From Lathyrus oleraceus (lineage: Eukaryota > Streptophyta > Magnoliopsida > Fabales > Fabaceae): 64,000 bases of DNA. Where the stretch lies: NCBI RefSeq assembly GCF_024323335.1, contig NC_066584.1:272157618-272221617 (forward strand), written 5' to 3'. Positions within the stretch are counted from its first letter, which is position 1. Each line of letters begins with the position of its first letter. Below are positions 31,818 through 44,314 of the stretch, one piece after another. Below the pieces are notes generated by a model. That model worked only from the letters and a program-made list of their open reading frames with translations. It ran no database searches and was not told where the DNA came from. The position numbers and the translations under genes are program-made.

Positions 31818-33649
31818 TGTCATACCCTCAATTTTTCAACCACCTAAAATCATTCATATGCATTTCAGTCATCTTCATTCATTCATTAGTATCCATTCAT
31901 TAGTACTTCTGATTCACTAGCATTTCACTATGCATTATTTCTCATGACCATTACATTTGGTCATAAAGATCTTTCCACACATAAGTTTGATAATCAAAGA
32001 CTAAGTCACCCTAGGTGTCTCTACAATATTAGACTTGGATATTCATGATTCTTTTGGATATCATTTTTTGGGTCAAAGGCTTGACTTTCAAACACCTTTA
32101 CTTATAGTCATTTTTGAACTTTGTATTTCATTCATTCATGCATACACATATACCATGTCAGTCATATAGTTGTTTTTCTTCATGCATTATTTCTATCATG
32201 CATCCATCTGGAATTTCATTAAGTGCTTTTTAACTATACTTTCATTGCAATTTTAAATTCAATTAAATTAGGATTTTATTTTGTTTTAATTCTTGTTTTC
32301 TTTTATGGTTTGGAAATAAAGGTAATGTGTTTTATTATTACAAATTTGAATTGAAAAAATAATCATGATTTGAATTACATAAACACTTTGGAAGTGCACG
32401 TTTTATGTTATTTGGAAATAATCAGGTAATAGTCATGAGTTAAAATACATGGTCTAATTTAAGAGAATTAACATTTTATTACACTAAGTTCTATAATTAA
32501 GTTCAATAACTAAGAGAACTTAACACATTGTGAATTACATTTTGTTACATTTAATCAGTAAAAATAATAACCAAAATATTCCCAAAAGTGTAGGCCCTTT
32601 TGTTTTTGCAAGATTGTGACTTTCCCTTTGTCTTCATAGAATGGAATCTTTCTTCCATCTTTAGAAAATAAGTACAAACCAAGATTAAAGCATAAGAAAG
32701 TAAACGTGCAGGTTACATCAAAACATCATCATAGCAGATCTTTCAGCAAACTGTTAAAATATTTCTTGGCAAAAGAAGAAGTTGAATAACTCCATTACTT
32801 TTGTGTCATATAACAATAACATAAACCCTAAAAAATTCACAATATAAAGGAGGAATCGAACAACCAAATAAAAAAAAAACTCTAACAACCACCATGCTCA
32901 AATACACATCACAGAGAACAGAAAACTAGTAATTATTACAACAGTTCAAAGAATTGCATATTTCACTGTAAAACCCCAGCCACGAATTCTCACATTTGCA
33001 GAGTACTCGCAAAATACAACAACAACTCAGTAAAGAGGAGAAGGAGTAGATTCAGACTCCATAAAAGGATGAAGGTGGAAAATCGTACTTAAGACAAAGG
33101 ACCCCCGCCCCAGAGAAAATAGCTACGGCGCCGAAAATCACCCTTTCATCTCTATTTTTTCTCGGTATGCATTTCACTTTATCCATTTCATTCTTCTGGT
33201 TCGCCCTTATACTAGCATGAATGCATGAATACCGCACAATTTATTGTAATTTTGAGAGTTTTTTAAGTTGTTAGTTTTTTGTTCTTTTTCGGTTTAGGGA
33301 TTTTAGATATGCTCCATTTGGTTTGTTTCTTTGAGGATTTTGTTTGTAGATTCGGATTGAGGGTTAAATTTAGAAGGGAGTTGTCGTTGTTCATTTTTTA
33401 TTTTATGGGGTTTAGAGAAATCTAAAAAAAATTGTGTAGAAAACCATGAGAGGGTGGGCGATGAAAATGGAGAGTACTGAGAGAGAGGGAGAGAGAGAGA
33501 AAGAGAATATTTCATGAGTAAAAATGCATTTGAAAAGAAAGAGAGTTTGCGTGTGAGACAAAAAAAGAGAAGATATGTTTGCTGTTTGTACATTTCAATC
33601 CTGAAATTTATTATTATCTTTAAATTTTATATATATATATATATATAAT

Positions 33650-35644
33650 CACTAATATGTGTTGCTTATGGATGGAAGGTACGGTTTTTTCTAGTTCGGT
33701 ATCAATTTTAGTTAATGGTAGCCCAACTTTGGAATTTAAAACATCTAGAGGGTTGCGTCAAGGAGATCCTCTTTCTCCTTTTCTTTTTCTTTTGGTGGGA
33801 GAAGGTCTTGCGGGTATGATGAGGAAAGCGGTTTCATTGGAATTGTTCAAAAGTTTTGCGGTTTCGGAGGATATTCATTTTGAGATGCTCCAATTTGCAG
33901 ATGATACGGTTTTAGCGTGTGATGGATCTAAGGAAAACTTATGGTGTATTAAAACTTTGTTGAGGGGTTTTGAATTGGTGTCGGGGTTGTGTATTAATTT
34001 GAAGAAAAGTAAGTTGTATGGTGTGCATGTGGAGGATTTTATGTTGGAATCGGCGTCTTCTTTTCTGGCTTGTAATTTGGAAAAGATACCTTTTACTTTT
34101 CTCGGTATTCCAATTGGAGGTAATCATAGACGTAGACTTTTTTGGTCTATGATGATTGCAAAGTTGAAAAAGAGCTTGAGCGGTTGGCGAGGGAAACATC
34201 TTTCTCTTGGAGGTAAGGTTACTTTACTCAATTCGGTGATAAACAATTTGCCTATCTTTTTACTTTCTTTCTTTAAGGCTCCTAAGTGTGTTTTGGAGGA
34301 TATTATCAAAATCCAAAGGAATTTCTTATGGGGGGATGGTGGTGGAAGTAGAAAAATGTGTTGGGTTAGTTGGGATAAAATTTGTCTTAGAACGGAGGAA
34401 GGAGGTTTAGGTGTTAAGAATGTGGAGTGGTTTAATTTGTCTTTGATGAGTAATTGGGGTTGGCGTTTTCTTAATGATAAGCATGCGATTTGGTTTAAAT
34501 TACTTCAGTTTAGATATGGTAGTGGATTGCAATCTCTTTGTGATGTGGTGTCGAAGCCGGCTCTCTCTAATTATTCCCTTTGGTGGAGAGATATCCGGTT
34601 GGTTTGTGGAACTCCTTTTGGCGGTCATGATTGGTTTTGTGATTCAATTTCTTGTAAATTGGGAAGAGGCAATTCTATTCTTTTTTGGAAGCATTGTTGG
34701 TTGGGAAATATTTCTCTTAAGCTTCTTTTTCCTCGTTTATTTGAGGTTTGTTCTTTTCCTAATGTTCTTGTGATTAATTGTGGTTTATGGGAGAATGTGG
34801 GTTGGAGTTGGAAGGTGGGTGTTGATTCTACCTTATTAGTAGGTGAATTATTGGAGGATTGGAAGGAGTTAATAGAGATCTTAAAGGATGTTAAACCGTG
34901 TATGAATGGGGATGATAAATTAATTTGGTGGAGAGATGTGGGGGGCTTTTCGGTTAGGAATGCATTTAAACGATTGTATACTTTGAATATGGCTAATCCT
35001 ACTGGTAGTGTTTTTAGATGTTGTGAACTTAAAAGATTATGGAAAGCTACTATTCCGTGGAAAGTCAAGTTGTTTGGGTGGAGATGGATCTTGGGAGCCT
35101 TACCAACAAGAAAAGAACTTTGGCATAGAGGTGTGATTTTAGGGGTGGAGGGTTCTTTTTGCCCCTTATGTGAGTTAGAAGAGGAATTTGCTGGTCACCT
35201 TTTTCTTAAGTGTGCTAAAGTTAAATCTATTTGGAAGGAAGTGTTCTCGTGGTTTGGTATGGATTTTGATGATCTATTGGAAAGTTCGGATATTGATACT
35301 ATTGTTACCGGAGAAGATGTGCTTTTATTTCTATCAAATGCTTTGGATGGAAGAGTGAAGTCGTCTTTTTTCGCTTTTGTTTGGTCTTTGATTTGTTGGA
35401 GCATTTGGAATGCTAGAAATAATTTGGTTTTTGAACATTCTATTTGGAATGTGGTAGAGATTTTATTGATTATTAGATCAATTGGGTGGGATTGGATTTC
35501 TATTTTGTCTAAGGGGAGTATAGATATTAATAGAGATTTATGGTTTGCTAATTCTTCTAATTTCGTTGGATTGTAACTTTTTTCCCTTTGTATTGGGTTG
35601 CATCCCTTGTGCGTATTAATACAAGTGATTATCAAAAAAAAAAA
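33650..35644 (+). mobile_element. L1-type LINE, 5'-truncated, inside Ogre-2 LTR
   Basis: It holds the 3' half of a plant L1-like reverse transcriptase ORF and ends, about 55 bases after the stop, in a poly-A tail (35634-35644). Its 5' end lies near a (TA)n run at about 33632. I could not identify a convincing target duplication. Confidence 0.85.
33657..35576 (+). CDS. LINE reverse transcriptase, C-terminal 639 codons
   Basis: Non-LTR reverse transcriptase is shown by the RT motifs RGLRQGDPLSPFLFLL (about residue 32) and FADDTVLA (about 81, the catalytic DD). After these come the thumb (FTFLGIPIGG) and a zf-RVT region near the end, with CPLCELEEEFAGHLFLKCAKVKS and WNARNNLVFEH. A full L1 ORF2 has about 1200-1300 residues, so endonuclease and the first RT motifs are missing; the ATG used is probably internal. 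No stop or frameshift in 639 codons points to a young insertion. Not expected to be functional. Confidence 0.85.
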   Translation: MCCLWMEGTVFSSSVSILVNGSPTLEFKTSRGLRQGDPLSPFLFLLVGEGLAGMMRKAVSLELFKSFAVSEDIHFEMLQFADDTVLACDGSKENLWCIKTLLRGFELVSGLCINLKKSKLYGVHVEDFMLESASSFLACNLEKIPFTFLGIPIGGNHRRRLFWSMMIAKLKKSLSGWRGKHLSLGGKVTLLNSVINNLPIFLLSFFKAPKCVLEDIIKIQRNFLWGDGGGSRKMCWVSWDKICLRTEEGGLGVKNVEWFNLSLMSNWGWRFLNDKHAIWFKLLQFRYGSGLQSLCDVVSKPALSNYSLWWRDIRLVCGTPFGGHDWFCDSISCKLGRGNSILFWKHCWLGNISLKLLFPRLFEVCSFPNVLVINCGLWENVGWSWKVGVDSTLLVGELLEDWKELIEILKDVKPCMNGDDKLIWWRDVGGFSVRNAFKRLYTLNMANPTGSVFRCCELKRLWKATIPWKVKLFGWRWILGALPTRKELWHRGVILGVEGSFCPLCELEEEFAGHLFLKCAKVKSIWKEVFSWFGMDFDDLLESSDIDTIVTGEDVLLFLSNALDGRVKSSFFAFVWSLICWSIWNARNNLVFEHSIWNVVEILLIIRSIGWDWISILSKGSIDINRDLWFANSSNFVGL

Positions 35645-36549
35645 GGTCATTTAGTTTTGAATGAGTCCAATTTCACTTGTGCAAGTTGGGTGAACATTTT
35701 TTTATACCCAGACCATTAATACGTCACACCCATTTATTTAATTTTTTTATGATATTTTAAGTATGGATTAATTGTATTTAAGAGATTGAATAATTCAAGA
35801 TCTTAGTTGGTGAGTTAAACGGTGAATTCCATTTTCTTTTAATATTTCACTTCTATAGCATTCAATTTTGGATTTGTGGAGATTCCACACTAGGCCTTAA
35901 GTATAAGAATGAGTCTTGCTATTTTTTCTTTCTTTTTTTCTTTCTTTTATTTCTTAAAAGTAATATTTATTGTTTTGTAAATTAATTATTGAATTGGGGT
36001 GATTTAGAATGAAGCATTCTTAGATTCAATAGTACTAGAGTGGTCGGATGAAGTAGGGGTGTTGTCCCTTCTCTTCACTTATTTTTTATTATTTATTATT
36101 TATTATTTATTTTTTGTTTTATATTAAAAAAGCATTATCAAGTGTTACCGGTACATTTAATAATGTTTAAGAAATGAGTTTACTACAAATGGGGCATGAC
36201 CCCTTGGTTTCTTTTTTTTATAATTTTTATAATTTTTTCTTTTTCATTATTATTATTATTATTATTGATTAATTTAAGTTAATACTTAATTAATTGATTA
36301 GATTTTTTATTTGACCAGTTAATTGCATTCTATTTAATTAATTGTTTTTTTATTTCTAAGTGATTTATTTAATCGATTTCATTTATGTTAAGTCGATTAA
36401 CTAGATAGTTTATGTGCATACCCTCATATGTAAATAATCATACTAATATTTCTCATTTTCATTTAAATTTCAAATTCCATTTAAAAATAAATACAACTCA
36501 TTTTCAACCATTTCACAAATCAAATGTAATATTAAAATCATTTTTCTAA

Positions 36550-38360
36550 ACAAACTCGAAAGAAAAGGACCATTCGAGTCTAGCATTCCGGTGCGAACCC
36601 TCGAATGATCGGTCATAAGCTTTGCATTTTTGGTTAACCGTTAATTTTTTTTCTTTGTTTCTTAAAACATTTAAATCAACTTATTCTTTTATTATTTTTT
36701 TTAAAAAATAAAAATAAATAAATGAATACATAGAAGTCATAGTAATAAAAATTACAAAAAGAGTTTTCTATTTATTTTCTTGTATTTTAGATTATGTTAT
36801 AAAAAAAATTAAAAAAATTTAATTTAATTATTTTCATTATTTATTTTAGATTATGTCATAAAAATCAAAAAAATTAAGTTTAACATTTATTTTCTTTTAA
36901 TTCTAGACTATATCATAAAAAATCATAAATTAAGTTTAACATTTATTTTCTTTTAATTCTAGATTATATCATAAAAAATCATAAATTAAGTTTAAGATTT
37001 ATTTTCTTTTAATTTTAGATTATATCATGAAAAATCATAAAAAGAGTATATCATTTATTTTCTTTTAATTTTAGATCATATCATAAAATATTCCAAAAAA
37101 GGAGTTTATCATTTATTTTCTTTTAATTTTAGATCATGTCATAAAATATTTCCAAAAAAAATAAGTTTCCCATTTTATTTTATTATAAGTTTAGGTCATG
37201 TCATAAAACATTTCCAAAAAAAATAAGTTTCCCATTTTATTTTATTTTAATTTTAGATTATGTCATTTAAAATTCCAAAAAATAAGGTTACCATTTATTT
37301 TATTTTAGTTTAGATCATGTTATAAAGATTATTAAAAAAGATTAATTTAGTTATTTTTTTCATTATTTTTAGATTGTGTTATAAAAATATTAAAAAAATT
37401 TAATTTAGTAATTTTCATTATTATTTTTAGATTGTGTTATAAGAGTATTATAAAAAAGGTTAATTTAGTTATTTTCACTATTATTTTTAGATTGTGTTAT
37501 AAGAATATTGAAAGAGTTAATTTAATTATATTTATTATTATTTTTTAGATTATGTTAGAAAAAATAAAACAAAAATTATGTTTAATTTTTTTTCTTTTGT
37601 TATTATTTTAGTTAGATTTTAAAGACAACAAAAAAAAAGTATTTAATTTTTTTGTTATCAGACCTTTTAAATGTATATGTCTAATATTAAATTGGTCTTA
37701 TTTTCTCACTTTAATTTACTAGACATAAAAAAATATATAATTGTATTTTTCTCCCACTTTATTTCTTGCTATTTTTTCTAAATGTTTGAATAACTATAAA
37801 ATTATTATTTTCAAATAATATCATTTTCTTTGAAGTTTTATTTATTATTGTTAGAGTATTACGAATAAATAATTAAATAAATATTTAGTAATGATGTCGA
37901 TTAATTGATAGAATAAAATATTTATGACTAATTTCTTAAACTTTGGTCATCCCCAAGTTATATCTTTTAATCTGATTAATTTATTTCTTTATCCCGATTC
38001 AAACGCTTTATTATTTAAGTTAAAATATTAAAATCCTTTTTTTCAAATAACTCAAAAGAAGAGGACCATTGGAATCTAGCATTCTGGTGGGAACCTTCGA
38101 ATAACCGGTCCCGAGCCTCGCATTTTGGATTAACCGTTCATTCTATTCTTTTGTCCTTAAAACACTTTAATTAACTTGGACAAAATAAGGACCGTTGAGA
38201 TCAAGCATTCTGACGTAACCCTTTGAACAATTGATTCTTATCAAGCGTTCGTTGTCCATCAAACAATCTTCTCAATTAATTCGATTGAAAAGTGACCATT
38301 GAAATCTAGCATTCCGGTGGAGCCCTGGGTGATTGATCCCGAGGCTCATGTCTCATTCTC
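36550..38360 (+). repeat. Four imperfect copies of a 'GACCATT..CTAGCATTCCGGTG' unit in the Ogre-2 LTR
   Basis: Copies start near 36558, 38052, 38186 and 38288. Each has GGACCATTxGAxTCTAGCAT followed by TCGAATGATCGGTC-type text. The first two also share TGGTTAACCGTTAA or a variant. Confidence 0.65.
36780..37600 (+). repeat. AT-rich tandem array, about 13 units of ~57 bp
   Basis: Units of the form TTTAGATTATGTTATAAAA + A-rich + TTTAATTTATTTTCTTTTAAT repeat from 36780 to 37600 inside the Ogre-2 LTR; both arms of each unit are AT-only, so hairpins are easy to draw and not informative. Confidence 0.75.
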
Positions 38361-39121
38361 ATCAAGTGTTCGTCATTCATCTATAAAATACATCCAACAA
38401 ATCAAACACTTTTTCTCGCCACCGTGCGATTAATCTTCAAAACCTTTTCAAAAAACGAAATACATCCTGTTTTAAGGTGATGTAAACCAATGCTTCGGCC
38501 ACAATTGTTGAGTTGAGATAAATGACGTTTTTCCGAATGTTGATTCGTAAATCCATTCGATGTGTGGTATATGTCCGCTCCTCATCTGTTTTGGGTAAAA
38601 TAATGTTTTCGTAGATTAACATAATATAGCTTTCGCTAAAATCGACCAACAAACAAATATTTTTCTACCTAGAACTACGTAAGTCTTGAGTTCTCTATTG
38701 AGATACGTAGGAGCAAGATTGCGAAATCTTGTCAGGCCCATTAATAAAAAACTTAAGTTTAGTCCCCTTCGTTGCAAAAAACCAAAAACATTCTTCTCTC
38801 TTCTATTCTTTCTTTCCCACCTAATAACTCGAGAAACCTAACATTTCTAAGCTAACACTAACGTACATAATTAACCTAATGGTTCCCGTTGAGTACAACG
38901 GACCTGAGGGGTGCTAATACCTTCCCCTTGCGCAATCGACTCCCGAACCTTGATTTGGTTGCGACAACCATAATCATTGTCGTTCTTTCTTGGGTTTTAT
39001 CGATATTTCCATTTTCCTTTTTAGGAATAAATAAATTTCAATGGCGACTCTGTTCAGTCCATCATGCAAGCGTGCGATTGGGTTTCGCTTAAGTTGTGTT
39101 CTCATTTTTCGAGGTGCGACA

Positions 39122-42100
39122 TTATCAAAAATCATTTGAACGCATAGATTTTTGCTTGACTTCTTATAGAGTGATTTCTACATGAATTCACTTTAAGTTA
39201 GCTTAATATAACACTAATTCAACATGCTTTCAATTCAGTTGGTTTCTGGTCCCGTGGCTTAATCTTGAGCCTTTTTACAATGAACTTTTTTTCTTTTTAT
39301 ATGTTCACATTTACTTGTTTGATGATTTGTATTTTAACCGCTTTATCATACCCCCTTATTAACAAGTGTATCCCCCATCCCTTTAACTGTAATTTATATT
39401 TATTTATTTTTATTTTTATTTTCTTGCCATTAGTTAGAAAATTAACCATTTAAATAACAACAAAAGATAATAAAATCAATCATTTTCAAAATGAACAAAA
39501 AATAATAAGCCCTCAATCCAACGTCGATCCATTTTTCTCAAAACAAACCACTTTAGTCCATTTCCACTATCCTTAATTTCTCAAAAATTTCAACTGTAAA
39601 TCATTTTCACCACTCAATTTCAAACATTTTACATTCAAATCATTTTCTTCAAAACCCTAAAACCACTTCGAACATTTTTCATGTGGGAATATTGATTATG
39701 ATGTGGGAATGAGACGTTATAGGGATACTTGCGGAGATATCCGAACCTGTTTGAGATGGGGTTTGAGTTTAATTACTTATTCCCGTTTAGGTTTTGGACG
39801 AAGAACGACTTTTTAACTGAGATTTAGATTTAGGTTCGAGAAGGACAAAATTCGTCCTTGCTCCACTCCTTTTGCCATGCCTAATTTACACATATGACGA
39901 ACCACCATAGAATCTTTATACTATTTTAATACTATTTGTCTCTCAATATCTCATCCTCCTGTTATATAAAGGAACTTCATTTTTGAAAAAAAAACTTCAT
40001 TTTAAATAATGATGTTGACGAACGTCCCACTAAGGTGTTCAATTTAACCAGAAATACAAGTTATTCATATCTTCTTAATCTAAATTTAATTTTTAAACCC
40101 GATTAATTTTAGATAAAATGGACCTTCAAATTTAATACTTTGGACATCCATATTTAAAAATATAACTAAATTAGTCTTTATTTTTGAAAATAATAAAAGT
40201 CTAAATTTTTAAAAAGTTTCTAAAATTAATTTTCTACTGATCTTTTTAAATATCTCTCTCTCAATAACTTTTTTTGGATGATAAATTTTTTTTAAAAATA
40301 ATTAAATTTTAAGTTATTTCATATCCTTTTTATAAAAATTATTTTTTAAATATATTATTTTTAAAAAATTATAATTTTAACTATGATTTGATCTTCAATA
40401 ATATATTTATGTTATAGAATATCGAAATTAACATTTCAATTTATAAAAAATAAATTTAAAAAACTTACAATATTTTCAAAAATATTTTTATAAAAATCAT
40501 TTTAAAAACTATAAAAGAGATATATTTTATAAAAGGTCACACCCATAATCATACTAATAAAATCAAATTACCCTTTTGTCATTCCTATTATTTTGTTGAT
40601 TGTTTCAACTTCTAATACTACTTTGGGTTTTGGAGTTTCATAAATGTCATCATTATTTCGTTACCTTCACTTTTGTTTGTTAGTAAGAAAGAAGTATATT
40701 TAGTAAATAAAATAAAATAAGAAAATGAATATTTTTATTTGACACTAAATGCCATTGGTATAAAAGTAATTTTAATATATATAACATCGGATCACTATTA
40801 TAAATAAATTCAATTTTTTAAATATACTTAATCGTTAATGTATTTAAAGCATATATGGATTAGATACATTAATTGTCAAATGTATTAAAAAAAAGTCAAA
40901 TTTATTTATAATAGTGTCCGAGGATATACGTATTTTAGTACAATTTTACAAACCATTTTTATGCGATTACAGATTTTTTTTAACATATAAATTCATTTTT
41001 AAAAATTGGCGTTTTGATTGAAACATCAATTGTAAAAAGATAACATAGAGTTTTAAAAATTAGAGTTATATGCCAGAAGCCAATTTTAAATTGAAAATCA
41101 ATTATAAACTTTAAAATTGATTATGAAGTCTATAATCAATTTTAAAATTTGTTTACGGATATAATCGATTTTGTAAAAACAAAATTAATTATGTGGATTG
41201 GTTATGATATCCGATTATAATAAATGATTAGAGATTGCTTGTGGATGGATTATGTGAATAATTCAAGCATAAGCATATCTAACGTCTACACATTGAAGAC
41301 AAAGGTTCTAGGATAAAATTTCAACACTTTCTAAGGGCAACTATAGAGAAAGAATACCAACGACAATGGTACACGAAATGAGCATCACCCTTCTTCTTTT
41401 TCTCTGCCTCCAACTTCGCCAAAGACTGATGTGTTTCCTCGTGCTCCTTCTCAAGGACAACAAACCTTCCAGACGATGTATCCAACATCGTCTTGTTGAC
41501 ACAAAACTCTCTTTTGTCTTACTTTGATCGACCTTCCACTTTCCCGCATTCTCCTCCTCAAATATAATATTGGGACATTCGTTGTCACCTCACACTCAGA
41601 AAAATTATCCTTTCAATTCTTGCAATTTGACGAGTAAAGGGTGAGAAACCCCTTACCAGAAAGGGCACTTAGAAAAACCATGCTACCAATATTTACCCTT
41701 TTGTCCCATAAAATGAAAATAAAATGCTCACATTATGCATGATCTCAAGGGCCCCGTAAAGGATCTTGAAACCCCTAATAAAGAACCATCTGTTGGGATT
41801 ACATTGCGAGGGGGTGACGCTGACCGCCTTCAGTATACTGGCCTCAAAATGGTTAATGGGATTTTGACCCCCAAATCAGTTATAACACTACTGTACATAA
41901 AAAAATGCTCATTTAAAACCCCTTAAGGACGCCTTAACATGCCTTCTCGACTTCCATGCAAGACTCTAGTAAAACATAATTTTTATTCCCAGTGGACGTA
42001 TATAAAAATATCCATGAAAGGCCTTTACCCTTGATTCACTATTAAATAAAGAGTAAATGCACTCCACTTTAATGCAAAAGACACCCAAACCTTGTGACTG

Positions 42101-42639
42101 ATGTCTCCTTCAGAGTCCCACCAACCTAGGGTAAGAAAAGACCTAAATAACATCAATATTGTTAATCTTTTTGTTGTCAGAGATACTATAACTACTAATG
42201 TAACTCATAAACATCATTGTTTCAACAAATATATAAATCACTCCATAATTTGCTAGCCTCAAAATCTCACAACAATGGTGCCACAACTCTCACTTCCCCT
42301 CGCGGGTATCAGGCTAAACTACATTACCACTAGACTTACAATCCATATGAAATGAAGACAATACCTATGGTAGGGATTCATGAGAAGCATTCGGAGGACA
42401 ATGATACTTTGTCGCCACGAGGAAAGCCATCATTGGTTTGATATAGAGTGAATGGATTCTCTCTCAAGCATTCAAGTTGGTAGGCAGGCCATATTAACTG
42501 GTCCTTCCGAAGATTTTTTTAATCATTTCCATCATTAATGACACACTTAGTCTTCTAAATAGGTTCATTGATTAGGAAATAAACAATTTAATTTACTTAG
42601 ACGACCACAATCAAATTCAATCTTAAACCTATATGTGAC
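39122..42639. other. Unrecognised spacer
   Basis: About 3.5 kb, AT-rich to 41300 and more mixed afterwards, with no frame or domain that I recognise. Around 41300-42420 the composition is like LTR-retroelement sequence, but I cannot name a family. One fold-back element is listed separately. Confidence 0.5.
40788..40923. mobile_element. MITE-like fold-back, about 136 bp
   Basis: The left arm CGGATCACTATTATAAATAA and the reverse complement of the right arm (CCTCGGACACTATTATAAAT) match over about 35 bases with a few differences. It has an AT-rich centre and no coding. No clear target duplication. Confidence 0.6.
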
Positions 42640-43310
42640 ATCATTGTTACACCACCTTTAACATTTCGCCCCAACCACTTCGCCCTTGTAGGCCTCATAC
42701 TTGAGGGATAATGGATTGTCATTTATTCTCCATTAACCACTTCTTCTTTATATGTCTCATACTTAAGGGACTATGAATTGTCATGTCTTCGCCTTCAACA
42801 ATTTTGCCCTTACAGACATCATGCTTTAGAAATTATGGACAATAATATCTTCGCTCTCAACCACTTCGCTCTCCAGACCTAGTGATTGAGGGGCTATGAA
42901 CTGTCATGTCTTCGCCTTTAAATGCCACATACTTGAAAGGCTATGAACCATCATCTCTCCGCCCTCAATCATTTCACCCTTATAGGCCTCGTGCTTAAGG
43001 AACTATGGCATGTCATGTCTTCACCCTTAAATGCTACGCGCTTGAGAGATTATAGACTATCACATCTTTTCTCTCAATCACTTCACCTTAACATACCTCA
43101 TGTTTGGGGAATTATGGATTGCTTCACTCTTAAACACCACGTGTTTGAAGGACTATGATTGTCATGTTTATGCCTCCAAACTACACTGCCCTTACAATTC
43201 TCGTACTTGAATGACTATGAATCGTTATATTTTTTTCTTAAACTACTTCACCTTTATAGACCTCATGCTTAAGGAACTTTGAACCACTATAATCCAAACA
43301 TATTTTGATA
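42640..43310. repeat. Degenerate tandem array, about 11 units
   Basis: The phrase CATACTTGAGGGACTATGA and its variants recur about every 40-65 bp, linked by CTTCGCCCTCAACCACTTC. Frames here are broken in all directions. Origin unknown. Confidence 0.65.
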
Positions 43311-43443
43311 CCATTTGTTGTAGACTATTAATGACTCAACTCCTTATGTTAATGTCGAGTTCACCACATCATCCAACATGATCGCGAATTATTCACTCTA
43401 TAGATGGAATATACATTTTTAAGTTTCTGATTGGCTTAATCCA

Positions 43444-43548
<105 letters not shown>

Positions 43549-43571
43549 GAGTCATTCGAACAAGGTAAATC

Positions 43572-43612
43572 TAAAAACACTGGTTCAATGATAGCAAAGA
43601 CAAGAGTTGCAA
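43572..43612 (+). pseudogene. Short shard of PUB43/44-like ARM coding
   Basis: AACACTGGTTCAATGATAGC followed by AAAGACAAGAG matches 25269-25300 in copy A and 52913-52945 in copy B. It is about 40 bp, too short to code. It lies upstream of PET100 copy B, where no PUB gene is otherwise present. Confidence 0.7.
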
Positions 43613-43878
43613 AATAGGTTGAGTTGGCATTTAAAATTTTAGTAGTACTACCGTTTCTAAATACCATCTTTCGTGGCGGTTGTTTATTAGGAAATCATCT
43701 GTGGTGGTTCACACTATCCCTTATAATAATTGTTCATAGCTGAGATATATATATATAGACAATTCTAAAGCGCCGCAAAACGTAATTCATTACGTCAGGT
43801 TATTGCAACACCCATATGGTTTGATCTGAATTGAGAGGTGTGATTTGATCTGAGTTTGTTGGTGGAAGGAAAGGAAAG

Positions 43879-44314
43879 ATGTCATCACTGGGAACTTCAA
43901 AGGGGATTCTAGAGATCGCTAAGTTTGGGGTTTACGTTACTGTACCCATCGTTCTTATGTACGTTTATGCCAGCAATACCGACAACACTCTCCACAAGTT
44001 CATCGGAAAAGTAACTTCTCTCCCTCTCTCTCACACTCTCTCTCACTCTCTGTGTGCCTTTTTTTCAATTTCTCTTATCGTGTTTATTCGCTTACTTTAA
44101 TTCACGATCACAAAACTTAGGGTTATGCTACAAGTAGATTTTGAAAAGTTGGTTTGAATTAGCTTCCAAACAGTCATCTTCTAAATTGCATTTTCTTGTT
44201 ATCATGTTGCAGAAGTCATACGTTGAATATCCCAAGGATACACAAAAGCCACCACCGCCAGAGGAGCTTAGAGAGATGGCGAGGGAGATAGCTCGCAAAA
44301 GGAACAACCCCTGA
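43879..44314 (+). CDS. PET100-like mitochondrial protein, two exons (77 aa)
   Basis: Exon 1 is 43879-44010 and exon 2 is 44213-44314, with a phase-0 intron bordered by GT and AG. The protein begins MSSLGTSKGILEIAKFGVYV, has one hydrophobic helix (about residues 12-30, including PIVLMYVYA) and ends with a charged helix (EELREMAREIARKR). The single N-terminal membrane anchor, YP near the middle and basic C-terminal helix fit the Pet100 family, small inner-membrane factors for assembly of cytochrome c oxidase. The start has AAAGATGTC context and no upstream in-frame extension is needed. Splice sites and frame are intact, so this is the most likely functional host gene in the window. Copy A (12775-12899) is broken. 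Confidence 0.75.

Larger units (their letters stand above)
26693..39121 (+). mobile_element. Ogre-2: 5'-truncated Ogre-type retrotransposon with nested insertions
   Basis: Order: end of RNase H, integrase split by a solo copia LTR, post-pol stem-loops, repeat-rich 3' region, polypurine tract and a long 3' LTR split by a LINE. Everything upstream of RNase H is missing at the junction with the MULE fragment. It is a different family from Ogre-1: LTR ends TGTCATACCC...GGTGCGACA versus TGTAAGACCC...GCTACA. Orientation is opposite to Ogre-1. Confidence 0.85.
31818..39121 (+). mobile_element. Ogre-2 3' LTR, interrupted by a LINE
   Basis: It starts TGTCATACCC and ends GAGGTGCGACA; without the LINE it is about 5.3 kb, a normal Ogre length. 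Near its end it has GGTGCTAATACCTTCCCC and TGGCGACTCTG, seen in many legume Ogre LTRs. The end point is inferred from the recognised terminal motif; no second LTR is present for comparison. No genes belong to the LTR itself. Confidence 0.7.

Noticed and set aside
39030..39060. A second Ogre primer site (TGGCGACTCTG) near 39042, implying a new 5' LTR
   Set aside because: The match breaks after 11 bases and lies before the recognised LTR end GGTGCGACA, and similar text occurs inside the Ogre-1 LTR.
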